Shown here in pieces: positions 11,151 to 21,197 of a DNA stretch of 64,000 nt (within the stretch, counting starts at the first letter, position 1; every line of letters begins with the position of its first letter). This stretch comes from Bactrocera neohumeralis (taxonomy: Eukaryota; Arthropoda; Insecta; Diptera; Tephritidae), in assembly GCF_024586455.1 (NCBI RefSeq), contig NC_065921.1, forward strand, positions 70,743,528-70,807,527, given 5' to 3'. Under the pieces are notes generated by a model. That model was not told where the DNA came from and searched no databases. It saw nothing but the letters and a program-made list of their open reading frames with translations. A program made the position numbers and the translations under genes.

Positions 11151-11647
11151 TGCAAATCGACCCACTCTAATGTGCATACATACGCACATGCGGCATATGG
11201 GCACAAAGAGAGTCTCCGTCCGCAGTAGAGATGAAAAAAACGATTTATGCGTCCCACTCACCATTCACCAAGAGTTATGCTAATTTTGTCGTGACATCAA
11301 ATTTGTTGAATCCACATGCTTGCATATATATTTGTGGGGTGATGTGCCATGCAGTCATCTTCAGAGGAAAAAATGGAGCAGCAGATCAAATATTAGTGGT
11401 TGATGGTGACCACGTGATGATCACTTTATGTTGTACATGTGTGTTACAGCATTTGCATTCATATCAGTGAGTTTGCTTTTTGAAAATTACACACCAAATG
11501 TTTCTTTTGAGCCGAAGCTTCGTGTCGTAAGGATATCAATAGTTTCGAACTTAATGGGGTACTCCAGTCTATAGGACCGCATTTTTAACGGTTTTTGGTA
11601 GTTGAGGAAAGAGCAATTTATATTTTTTTTTAACAATTTATTATCAT
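11151..11647. other. Unassigned sequence
   Basis: 11220-11470 has an open frame (11231-11470) without recognisable features; 11480-11640 is AT-rich. No element or gene identified. Confidence 0.35.
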
Positions 11648-12704
11648 TTTTATACTCTCGGAACAATGTTGCTAAGGAAAGTATTATAGTTTTGTTCACA
11701 TAACGGTTGTTTGTAAGTCCTAAAACTAAAAGAGTCAGATATAGGGTTATGTATACCAAAGTGATCAGGGCGACGAGTAGAGTCGAAATCCGGATGTCTG
11801 TCTGTCCGTCCGTCCATGCAAGCTGTAACTTGAGTAAAAATTGAGATATCATGATGAAACTTGGTACACGTATTCCTTTGCTTCATAAGAAGGTTAAGTT
11901 CGAAGATGGGCAAAATCGGCCCACTGCCACGCCCACAAAATGGCGGAAACCGAAAAGCTATGAAGTGTCATAACTAAGCCATAAATAAAGATATTAAAGT
12001 GAAATTTGGCACAAAGGATCGCATTAGGGAGGGGCATATTTGGACGCAATTTTTTTGGAAAAGTGGGCGTGGCCCCGCCCCCTACTAAGTTTTTTGTACA
12101 TATCTCGAAAACTACTATAGCTATGTCAACCAAACTCTATAGAGTCGTTTCCTTCAGGCATTCCCATATACAGTTCAAAAATGGAAGAAATCGGATAATA
12201 ACCACGCCCACCTCCCATACAAAGGTTATGTTGAAAATCACTAAAAGTGGTTAACCGACTAACAAAAAACGTCAGAAACACTAAATTTTACGAAAGAAAT
12301 GGCAGAAGGAAGCTGCAACCAGGGTTTTTTTAAAAATCGAAAAATCGCGTGGCCTCGCCCACTTATGGACCAAAAACCATTTCTCAGGAATTACTAGACC
12401 GATTTCAACGAAATTCGGTAAATAATATTTTCTTAACACCCTGATGATGTACGAAATATGGGTAAAATCGGTTCACAACCACGCCTTCTTCCAATATAAC
12501 GCTATTTTGAATTCCATCTGATGCCTTTTCTGTATAATACGAGTATATACATTAGAAACCAATGATGATAGCGGAATAAAGCTTTACAAAAATACGGTAT
12601 TTGAAAAATATGTAAATGACGTATAATGAAATCTCGATTATCACTTTATCATGCGAGAGTATAAAATGTTCGGTGACACCCGAACTTAGCCCTTCCTCAC
12701 TTGT
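11648..12704 (+). mobile_element. Second Helitron-like (DINE-type) family, about 1.06 kb, ends preserved
   Basis: The left part begins 'ttttatactctcggaac' and the right part ends 'cgagagtataaaatgttcgg', so the subterminal TATACTCTCG box is inverted at the two ends. A hairpin, 'gttcgg' paired with 'ccgaac', lies at about 12680-12697. The end is 'cctcacttg' followed by a T run, which fits the CTTG-type 3' terminus of DINE elements. A 'gtctgtctgtccgtccgtcc' core lies near 11800. The interior has several GC-rich 'ccacgccca' boxes in both orientations and no long transposase frame. Low sequence similarity to the other DINE family in this window, but the same architecture. Frames at 11650-11913, 11894-12133 and 12006-12254 are by-products. 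Confidence 0.75.
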
Positions 12705-12897
12705 TTTTTTTTTTAATTTTCAGTTATTATTACTTTATTAGATAGACAGATACTCAGATACTTAAAAGCTTAAGGGGGTATTAATTAGTCGAAAACTGAA
12801 GAAGGAACGATAATCTGATAAAACCGAATATTGAATCATTCTTAACATATTTAAATGTAAGTGGTTTTAATTAGGGAAGATGGAACCATGTTTAGTA

Positions 12898-13470
12898 GAA
12901 CACGCAAGTGAGGAATTTTCTCTGAGCGCCATTCATTTGAGAATGGTCAGAATGATTCTTTTACATATGTCTCAAGCAGCTCATAACTTCTGACTAAGTA
13001 TCTTCTGGGTAGCCAAAAAACATCCGTTTGAAGGCGAGCTAAAGTGAGAAGACGAATCATTCCTTCCCAGGATTTCTCGGTGGGTTTGGGTCCCGCCACG
13101 TAAAAAAACACTACCAATGAAAAAATCAAAATCTCGGATGAGATGACAACTCTTGCCAACAGTTGTTACTTCGGACTAAGTAGGTAATAGAAGTAAAGTT
13201 CTCTCTCGACGAACAAAGACCACACTTTACAAGTCACTCATGATCCCCGTTCTGCTATATGGTGCAGAGGCATGGACGATGACGACATCTGATGAGTCGG
13301 CATTACGAGTTTTCGAGTGAAAAGTTCTGAGGAAGATTTGTGGTTTTTTCCGCATTGGCAATGGCGAATACCGCCGTCGATGGAACGAAGAGCTGTACGA
13401 GATATACGACGACATTAACATAGTTCAGCCCGATGGCGCTATGAACTTTTAGTAACTTAGAAAGCGTTCC
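12898..13470 (+). mobile_element. RTE-like LINE with 5' UTR fused to reverse transcriptase C-terminus
   Basis: 12900-13120 matches the 5' leader also found at 41620-41810, 14578-14650 and, reversed, 59638-59832 ('cgcaagtgagg', 'ggctacccagaag' complement, 'gggtcccgccacg'). At about 13140 it jumps directly to the RT C-terminal region: 'aactcttgccaacag', 'LYGAEAWTMTT' (frame near 13255), 'RRRWNEELYEIYDDINIVQ' (near 13375). Endonuclease and polymerase, perhaps 2-3 kb, are missing. Stops occur (E to TGA at about 13318). The tail is not reached. Confidence 0.75.
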
Positions 13471-13611
13471 TTAATTCTGAAATAACTGTGTTTGTTGTAC
13501 AATATATGAAACCTTACTTTGAGCCGTGTCTCAATTTATTTCCTAGAGAAAGATTTAAACCGAAATCCTTTAGTTTTGTAGAATTTATTTATCAATGTAT
13601 GGTTCTGGCAT

Positions 13612-14135
13612 TAAAAAAAGAGCTTTATATAAGGTTCTTCATGCCGAAGAATACCAAAAAGCCAGCAATTCACCCGATAACTATAATGGAACAGGTAGGT
13701 ATACAGAATTTACCAAGTGCTTCGTGGAATTGCCAGGGAATTAGCTACTATGAAATGCTCCCGTCTAGCCGAACTCTTAATTCGGTCCTGTATTGACAGC
13801 ATTTGGACCGTCTACAGAAAAAGATCGCCCAGAAATGGCCAGCTGGGTTAATAGTAGAGAAATTGTGTTCCATCAGGACAACGACAAGCCTCACGTATAC
13901 ATACATATATATTGACTCGTCAGAAGCTCCAGACCGGACCAACGTTTTGAGTCAATAGAAGGCATTAAATGTAAATCGCTACGCGCATATAAAGCTATTC
14001 CGGAAATTGATTTTAACAACTGTTCCGAGGATTGGAAAATATTTGGCACAAGCGTATGAGAGCCGAGGGGGATTACTTTGAGGGTACGACATAGATTTGG
14101 AAGAATAGGTTAAGACTTTTTAAATTATGAACAAA
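13612..14135 (+). mobile_element. Mellifera/irritans-like mariner remnant
   Basis: Frame pieces show 'WNCQGISYYEMLPSSRTLNSVLY' order (W-D-C-Q-G, Y-E-L-L-P, T-L-N-S-x-L-Y in the family), then 'LQKKIAQKWPA', 'FHQDNDKPHV' in another frame (second aspartate preserved, near 13868), a gap, then the C-terminal 'AIPEIDFNNCSEDWK' and 'DYFEG' blocks to about 14085. Several frameshifts; the third aspartate region is deleted. Ends are not definable. Confidence 0.75.
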
Positions 14136-14175
14136 GTCTTACTATTTTTTTTAAATAGTAGTTGTCTGGACGTAT

Positions 14176-14480
14176 CGCTAAATGCTTCTGCCTTTGGCGA
14201 ATGATTTGTTGTTGAAAAATTCGCCTCCAGAGAAGCTTGTGAACTTCCACAATATTTTGAATTACAAATTTGATCGATCAAATTTATTATCTTATATGGA
14301 AAACTTTTTATTTTACGAAGTATTTTCACGAAATATCACAGGAATCCGTACGAAAGCCAGCGCTATGATCTCCGAAGATACTGTTCATATTCGTCTACTA
14401 TATCATATAGTTGCCATACAAACTAACCGATAAAAATGAAGTTCTTGTATGGAAATTTCTTTATTTGTGATAGATTTTTG
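14176..14480 (+). repeat. Degenerate DINE central repeats
   Basis: 'tatatggaaaactttttatttt' near 14295, 'tatcatatagttgccataca' near 14400 and 'ttcttgtatggaaatttct' near 14441 match the ~150-bp DINE unit, about one and a half units. No ends present. Confidence 0.6.
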
Positions 14481-14577
14481 AGTTGCGATACGACCGAAGT
14501 TAGCGCTTTTCTTATTTGGAGTACGTTTGACACAAAAATATCGTAAAGACTGGAACAAAAAGAGGGGGAGGCTTTAT

Positions 14578-15180
14578 TCACAAATAGTAAATGGTGTTCC
14601 CCAGAGTTGTTTTGTTTGGGACCCGCCACTTAAAAAACACACCCAATGAAAAAGAAGCAACAATCGATGACGATGGAGAACGTTCCATTGCCCGACCATG
14701 AAGAAGTTCGAATAGCAATTACCCATCTCCGAACAACAAAGCGGAGGGACCGATAAATTGCCGGCCGTGCTATTCAAACATGGCGGCGAAGAACTCTTAA
14801 GGTGCATGCATCAGCTTCTTTATAGAATATGGTCGGACGAAAGCATGCCCGAGGATTGGAATTTATGGTTCACAAAAAGAGAACAACCGACTACAACATC
14901 GATTCAGATGCTATCAATATGTGAAAATTAGAGCCCACCGCCAAAAACTGATTGGTACTTATCAGTGTGGCTGTAGATCTGGCAAATCAACAACCGACCA
15001 CATATTCACCATGCGCCAAATTTTGGAAAAGTCCCGCGAAAGGAGGATCAACATACCACCGATTCGGCGATTTCAAAGCTGCTTTTGACAGCACGAAAAG
15101 GAGCTGCCTTTATGCCGCGATGTCTGAAGAAATGGTTCGGCAATTAGACAAGAGACTATGGTCTTCATCTTGTTTGACCC
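14578..15180 (+). mobile_element. RTE-like LINE with 5' leader joined to the reverse transcriptase start
   Basis: 14595-14645 repeats the leader box 'gggacccgccac..aaaaaacacacccaatg'. From about 14650 an RT region follows in broken frames: 'LFKHGGEELLRCMHQL' (near 14770), 'WSDESMPEDWNL' (14835), 'LIGTYQCGCRSGKSTTDHIF' then 'MRQILEKSRE' (14950-15040), 'DFKAAFDSTKRSCLYAAMSE' (15070-15130). These are RT finger and palm motifs; the later YxDD region is absent. The endonuclease part is deleted. Non-functional. Confidence 0.8.
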
Positions 15181-15474
15181 AAATACCTAATTTAGAGTTA
15201 ACTATAATGATCTTTCATTTCATTATTATACCCAGGAAAGATACTGAAAGGTTTATTTTATTGTATTATTCGAAATATATTTGATTGAATCCTATGTGTA
15301 CTCACATATCAATATTAATATACATATGTAGATATACGAGTACGCACATAAATTTTATTCGAAGCGCGTATCGAATATTTAATTTTTTGCAATTTACATA
15401 CATTTTACCGTTTTCAATTTGAATTCGTCGCTTTTATGCGCCTCGATACAATGTTCGTTATGCGGGCGCGAATA

Positions 15475-15838
15475 GCTTGTCGTACGCATTTGTTGTACTC
15501 ATGCGCACGGCTGCCCGAATCGAAGCGGCGCTCGTGTTAGCATTTCTCGGTCGGACCACAAAAATTGGCGCTTTAATTTTGATTTTCGATTTCTATGCAG
15601 GCATACGGCCTTGAAAGTGAAAAGATGTCACACTTTCGCTTTTTATTTATTTTCGTTTGTGGCAGTGATGTTTTTCGTTTGCCTCTTTGTTTGCATTTAT
15701 AATTCGCGCGCTGGAATTGGATCGCCCAATTTGCCGAGCAGTTTTTTTATTGTGTTTATTTCGAGCCAAAAGACCCGTCGTGACGAGCGGCTACGTGCGG
15801 CGCATGTGCAGAGCCCGAATTCGCCAGCAAAGGTATGA
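15475..15838 (+). other. Unique block with a candidate exon at 15601-15832
   Basis: A good acceptor (T-rich run then 'ttctatgcag', ending 15600) and a good donor ('caaaggtatgag', GT at 15833) bracket 232 bases. The frame starting at 15602 is open across all 77 codons, and upstream back to a TAG near 15475. It encodes a hydrophobic segment, 'FAFYLFSFVAVMFFVCLFVC', then a basic tail. No family recognised. The region has unusually many CG steps for this window and no repeat signature. It could equally be regulatory DNA with chance splice sites. Confidence 0.2.
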
Positions 15839-16374
15839 GAAAACGTTCAAGCAGGAATTGAATTTCACAATAGTGAAGAACGAAATTTTTGTTTGGCGCT
15901 GAATCATTACAACGATTTGTGAAAAGGCATTGACAATATCTTTGGTATCAAATGTGTTGACCTAAATTTTACGGTAATACTAAATATTGATAGTATTTGA
16001 TGCTTTCGTTGAAAAATGCTGATTCACGCTATGAAATGCATGAAGAAATTATTTCTTGCTTTTAAAAAGTTTACTTAGCAACAAAATTAGTTGTAATATC
16101 AAGGCATGCGGTCACCGAGTGTGTACTGTTTAAAGGAAATATAACAATATATACCCGCATTCCATCCATTATTTTTGCATTAAATTGCAGAATTTTTTGA
16201 GATATTTACAATAATGCCATTTGGCTTAATAATACACCCTTTTGTTAGGTACTTTGTTGCCTTCTTGAGAATAGCTTGATAATGCCAATCATAAACACTT
16301 TCGTCCCTTTGGATAAAAATCTTGGACAGTCGATGTTCACAAGCTTCATTTTCCACAATCAAAATTCTTAGCTA
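15839..16374. other. Nothing recognised
   Basis: AT-rich. The reverse-strand frame 16180-16362 lies just left of the mariner at 16375 and might be part of its decayed 3' end, but I find no motif to prove it. Confidence 0.3.
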
Positions 16375-16800
16375 TAGACAGGAACGACGATTAATCACTT
16401 CATTCCAGGTCCGGACTTTAAGGTACTAGGTGCTTACTTAAAGTTACTACTAAAGAACCTCTCAACCAAGCTCCCAGATATTTTGGCGAGACACTATGCA
16501 TGTTTTTAATCCGGCTTTGTTTTTATAGTAACTAATTCTTCCTCTATTAGCTAAAGCTAGACGCTTCTGAACAATTACTAGTGTCAGACCCTTGATTTAT
16601 TATCAGTACAGGTTCACAGTAAAAGTTTGACCAGAGGGTAGGCACTTCTCTGCCAATCCCACTAAACACATAGCAAAATCTTCCTCACCGCCAAACCTGC
16701 CTTGATCAACATTTTCGCCGGATTACTATAAATCTGTAACATTTTTCGATTAATGTTTTCATAAGCGACTCACCGTTCATCACCATTAATCATTCGCTAT
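16375..16800 (-). mobile_element. Mellifera/irritans-like mariner remnant
   Basis: On the minus strand the order of remnants is 'atgatgaacggtgagtcgct' (GDExW region, near 16785), 'tgctatgtgtttagtggga' (LLCVWWD region, near 16665), 'gccaatagagg' region, then 'gcttggttgagagg' (LGWEVLxxPP region, near 16470) and 'ggacctggaatgaag'. This is the same series seen at 27240-27670, 32885-33265 and 37690-38160. Frames are shattered. Confidence 0.65.
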
Positions 16801-16963
16801 ATTGATTGATAGATTCGCATATTCGGTCTATGAGGTCAAATACGGGGAGCTTAGTTTTGTATTGTGGCTTAGTTAAATAGTTCCAAATTTCTTTCCTGGC
16901 ACGGTTAGCTACGAAGTAATAGAACCAGTACGATCTGACTCATTATCCATGCACGATTTTGAG

Positions 16964-19496
16964 TAGGGGTGTGCGAATATTCGAAATTTCGAATAATTCT
17001 AATTTTAATATTTGACTATTTGCATGATTTTTTAATAAGCGTCAGTAGTATCTGAATCTCGTTCTCGCAACTGACGTACATCTGTCATTCTCGTTTCAAA
17101 TATTCAAAATATCAAACATTGGTTATTGTTTTGTTTTAAATGTCTTCCCATAATTCTGAAGAGGAAAGTATGATTGTGGAGTGGAACCTGAAGTTGGTAT
17201 GGGAGATAATAATGAGGTTGTGTCTTCAATAAATCGGAGTCCAGCTTGGAATTTTTTTAAGCTCTGTACTGAAGGATACCGAAAAGCTTATGTCATTTGC
17301 TCGAAAGTATTAAAATTACCAACATGTATATGATGCGATTTATTTTTCAATTTTTATTATTTTCTGACTATATATACATATATATCTATGGTTAATCATT
17401 ATGTTTTTCTAGCTACTACGTCACGTTAAAGCATTTACATTACATCCTATTTTATATCAGAAATGTTTGAAATAGGAAAAAAGAGTTAATTGCAGAAGAA
17501 AGTAAAAAATACTGAAGAATCGCTAAAACGTCAGAAACTTTTAATCAGAGCTAGATCAACTATGTATGGGGTTGATAGCAATTGATATGAAACCTTTTTC
17601 TTGTGTAGAAGATAAAGGTTTTCGAAGATTATTAAAAAGACTCGATTATACTCGTACATATGATCCGCCATCAAGTACTACTTGCTCCCGTATTTCGATA
17701 AAGCATCAGGCTTAATGGTTTAACTGGATGGCTGGAAGTCAGATTTGGGCACCATTACTATCATTAACTGTAACATGACAAGTAATTTCCAATTAAAAAA
17801 TTTAATGATTGGCCTAACGCAACTTGAAGATCGTCACACAGGAAATTATATTAAATTAAAACTTGAAGAAATGATGTTGGAATGGAATTTATTAGATGTT
17901 AATAATGTTCCAATTTTCTTTACTACTGACAATGGTTAATATCTGTATTGCTATCCGTCAAAGTAGTTGAATCACATCTATTGATACACTTCAACTGGTT
18001 ATAAAAGATTGCCAAAAACACAACAAAGGGATCTGGTAAAGTTTATCGTACTAATGTTTATATAAGGTTTTATTGTAATTTGTATATTAAATTTTCAATT
18101 GAAAGGATTGCAAATTATGATTGAACTCCTTGGAAATAACAACACACTTCTCTCAGACTTTTGAGAATGCTCAAAAGGCTCATAAAACTCCATTAAAATT
18201 AATTCAATCAGTACCAACTCGCTGGAATTCGGATTACGATATGCTCGAGCGCATGAAAAAATTACAGCAACCATTATCCGTTGTGCTTTCGCGAAGTGCA
18301 AGTGTAACTGGATTGTCTGGCACTGACTGGAAGAGAATCAGTGATATTATTAACGTCTTAGATACTTTGAATGAGGCCACTAAAATTTCTTGTGGATCAA
18401 AATACCCGACGATCTCTGTTTTTCAGAAAATCATTCAAGGGATGAAAAAAGCTCTAGAAAATTTAAATTTCGATCACGAGACAAACGTTGGTCTGAATAA
18501 CTTTAATGATGAAGTGATTACGATGATAATAATAATAATGAGGACTTTGAAATTTCAATGTGTGAAAACGAATCTCAGATGCCTATGGGGTATAACTTTT
18601 CAACCAATATAATCCGTAGTTTAAAAATTAGGTTTTGTGAGATCGAACAAAACACGTTATATCGTAAATGCACATTTCTTGATCCTCGTTATCGGGATTA
18701 CTTTTTAACTGATGATAAGATGAAAGATGATATAAAAAAAGAAATTAAAGATGAGATTATCGCTTATAAATTGTCGAACAATGTTTTTGAAAATGAACAT
18801 GAAACTACTGCTGAGCCTCCTGTAATCAAACCCACCAAGTTTTGGGACTTCATGAAACAGCGACAAACTAATAGAGAAGAAACAGTAACTTTGCGCCTCA
18901 AGAACTTATTCAATACTTGTATTCGGAAAATACTGATCCTTGGGATGATCTTATTCAGTGGTGGAAAAAAATCAATTAAATATCCTTTGTTATCTCTAAT
19001 GGCTCGACGTTATTTGCCAATCCCATCTACGTCTGTTGAGAGTGAGCGGCTCTTTTCGACTGCTGGAGACATTGTGACTGAAAAACGAAATTCATTATCA
19101 CCTGATAATGTTGCTCGGTTGTTATTTTTGAATAAAAATTTAATTCGTTATGTTTAATTGAATATTATGATATAGAAATTTTAAATAGAGGAACGTTGTT
19201 CCATTAAAACACGTGAACAAACGAACTTCTCAGAAATAAGTATTTAATCAGAGACGTTTATGAGTTTATGATTAATTATATTGTTCAAAATGTTGTTAAT
19301 AAATGTCTAAATCAATTTGAATTAATTAATAATTTTATTTTCTTTAATTTTGTTCTATTACTGCAATAGAATATGTATTTAAGATTTTACTTCTTCGAAT
19401 TGCTCGAATAGTTCGCATTATTCGAAAAGTTCGAACTATTCGAAGTATTCGATATTTGACTCGAATATCGAATCGAACCGGATTCGCACACCCCTA
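16964..19496 (+). mobile_element. hAT element, 2533 bp, perfect TIRs and 8-bp target duplication
   Basis: The left end 'taggggtgtgcgaat' (16964-16978) is the exact reverse complement of the right end (19482-19496), 15 bp. Immediately outside both ends is the same octamer ATTTTGAG (16956-16963 and 19497-19504), the 8-bp duplication diagnostic of hAT elements. Inside each end are repeats of a TCGAA/TTCGAA motif, dense at 19396-19480, the position where hAT transposases often bind subterminally. It carries one transposase pseudogene on the plus strand (17140-19157). This is the most sharply delimited element in the window. A defective but relatively full-length copy. Confidence 0.95.
17140..19157 (+). 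pseudogene. hAT transposase pseudogene (BED-finger/ZBED-like type)
   Basis: Starts near 17140 (MSSHNSEEES). A decayed zinc-finger-like start follows ('SPAWNFFKLCTEG', near 17240), which fits a BED finger. 17590-17700 holds 'PFSCVEDKGFRRLLKRL', a conserved N-terminal hAT block; 'LDGWKSD' near 17725 is the first acidic block (TxDGWxS in the family). 'PTRWNSDYDMLERM' at about 18210 is the classic R-W block. The C-terminal dimerisation region at 18980-19140 is well kept: 'ARRYLPIPSTSVESERLFS', 'TAGDIVTEKR', 'LLFLNKNL'. Stops interrupt 17500-18120; a frameshift at about 18525-18560, in an ATA-repeat run, separates the two long frames (18121-18612 and 18558-19157). Inactive. Confidence 0.9.
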
Positions 19497-19559
19497 ATTT
19501 TGAGGTTCTCTACTTAAAAAAAAAAAAACACGGGATTTCAAATTTAATTGGGATTTTTT

Positions 19560-20225
19560 AGTATCATTTGAAAGAACATTCTTTGTCACTTATTTTTGGA
19601 AAATTCTCTCCTTCAAATATTGGTATCGGCTGCGTCTCAGATGGTCCTTTTGTTGAGTCCAATTTTCGATGGCTCGTTCGAGCATTTCGACTGGTAACTG
19701 GCAAAAGACAACCGCGATGTTTTGCTCCAACATCTGAGTCGTGAAATTATCTGCTCACCGAAGTGTTCTCTCAATAAATTCATTGATTGATGCGATATGT
19801 AGGAAGTGACGCCATCTTGTTGTAAATAAATGTCGCTGAGATCACGAGCTTCAACTTCAGGCATCAAATAGTCGGTTATCACGGCGCGATTACAATCGCC
19901 ATTGACGGTTACATCCTTATCAGCATCATTTTTGAAGAAATATGTACCGATGATTCCACCGGCCCACAAACCACACCAAACCGTTATGTTTTCTGGAGGA
20001 AATGTCGGCTTTTGAATCTCTTCAGGTTATTTTTCGTCCCAAATGTAGCAATTTTGTTTTTTTTTTACATACATTGAGCCAGAAATGAGCATCATCGCTG
20101 AACAAAATTTGACTCGTAAACGTCGGATCTTCTTGTAACTTTTCAAAAGCCCGTAGAGCGAAGCGATGTCGCTTGGAAAGGTCGAATGGCTTCTGTTCTT
20201 GCAGTACTTGGATGACCCGTTTGCT
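19560..20225 (-). mobile_element. Rosa-like (DD41D) mariner, catalytic part
   Basis: On the minus strand: 'LSKRHRFALRAFEKLQEDP', 'FSDDAHFWLN' (first aspartate), 'VCKKKQNCYIWDEK', 'WAGGIIGTYFFKNDADKDV', 'LQQDGVTSYISH' (second aspartate, near 19815), 'LLREHFGEQIIS' and then a deletion that removes the NWPPRSCDLTPLD block with the third aspartate. After it comes the C-terminal region in another frame ('LPVEMLERAIENWTQQK'). The longest frame is 19637-19969. No inverted repeats found. It lies 64 bases right of the hAT element. Confidence 0.85.
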
Positions 20226-20455
20226 CAGAAGACAAGCTCAAGCCCGATCGAGCTCAGAAAGCAATGATGGCGCCAAATTCCCAAATATCGGTAGAATACT
20301 AATGGAAGGATCAAACGTCTACGGAAAAGTTATTTTCTCAAAATGAACTTTTTGATTTAGTACGAGATCAATTTAGGAAACACAAAGCGATTTGCCTAAG
20401 CATAGGTCATGTAAGGCTATGAATTTGTTGCAAGTGTAGAAAATTTCTCGCGCTT

Positions 20456-20800
20456 AGGTTAAGTTAGGATAACTTTAAAGGTGGTATTTATGGTGCTCAA
20501 ATACAGCACATAATGATAGATACAAAGTCACATCCTACAGGCATCAAATGAGTGTGGGATGTGCATAAGTGATGACGATACCTGCAGCAAGGGCAGTGAG
20601 GTTGGCATGAGAGAGTCGCTGGAATACTTCTTATGCGGTGTACAAGGGATGATATATCAAGTCGCCCTTAAAGTTCGCAAAACGCGTTGACGTTCTGTAA
20701 GACGAATACTTCAACGAAAACTATACTGAACCACCCATGTCAGCACCAGTAAGTCTATGTATGGCGTGATAGTCGGCCAGTATAGCCAAATCTAACCTAC
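20456..20800 (+). mobile_element. Probable I-type LINE 3' remnant
   Basis: 'ESLEYFLCGVQGM' near 20615 resembles the C-terminal 'ESLEHFLCxCPAF' box of the I-type LINEs in this window, and the piece ends in 'aaatctaacctacc' near 20790. A 'ggttaagttagg' at 20457-20468 could be the tail of a second, reversed copy. Decayed. Confidence 0.5.
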
Positions 20801-20966
20801 CGGAACAACAACTATGATCTACAACTTCGATTGATTTCGCCGCACCGTCGATGAACACTTGATTCTTGCTGGAGCTTCATAACCAAAAATTGAATTAAAT
20901 TCACGAATTCACTGTTGCTAAGTAAATCCACATCGAAAGTTGTAAAAAATTGACGCGCGAAATTAT

Positions 20967-21197
20967 TTGCGATTTATTTGCATTTATTCCGAGATGAGCA
21001 TTTTAAGTTACTGTAAACAGCATGCTATAAATAGCGGTCGTATAGTGTGTCAAAACGTTCTGAGTATGTATAACAACAAAAATGTCAAACTTTACAATGA
21101 AGCAGTGAGGCGCCACCTTCCAAAGTATCGAAATTTACGATCGATATTTTCGACAATTGGTCTTCCAAGCGAATTTTATAAAAATAAAGTAATATAA
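20967..21197 (+). CDS. Unrecognised 76-codon open frame, low confidence
   Basis: Open from 20967; a second ATG at 20994 gives 'MSILSYCKQHAINSG' onward, ending with a basic, leucine-rich part ('VRRHLPKYRNLRSIFSTIG'). It ends precisely at the left terminus of the inserted mariner (21195), so if it were part of a longer coding sequence the insertion truncated it. No domain recognised and no splice signals that convince me. May be chance. Confidence 0.15.
   Translation: MRFICIYSEMSILSYCKQHAINSGRIVCQNVLSMYNNKNVKLYNEAVRRHLPKYRNLRSIFSTIGLPSEFYKNKVI

Noticed and set aside
11650..12254. Several frames on both strands
   Set aside because: By-products of the non-coding Helitron-like element; no Rep/helicase motif present.
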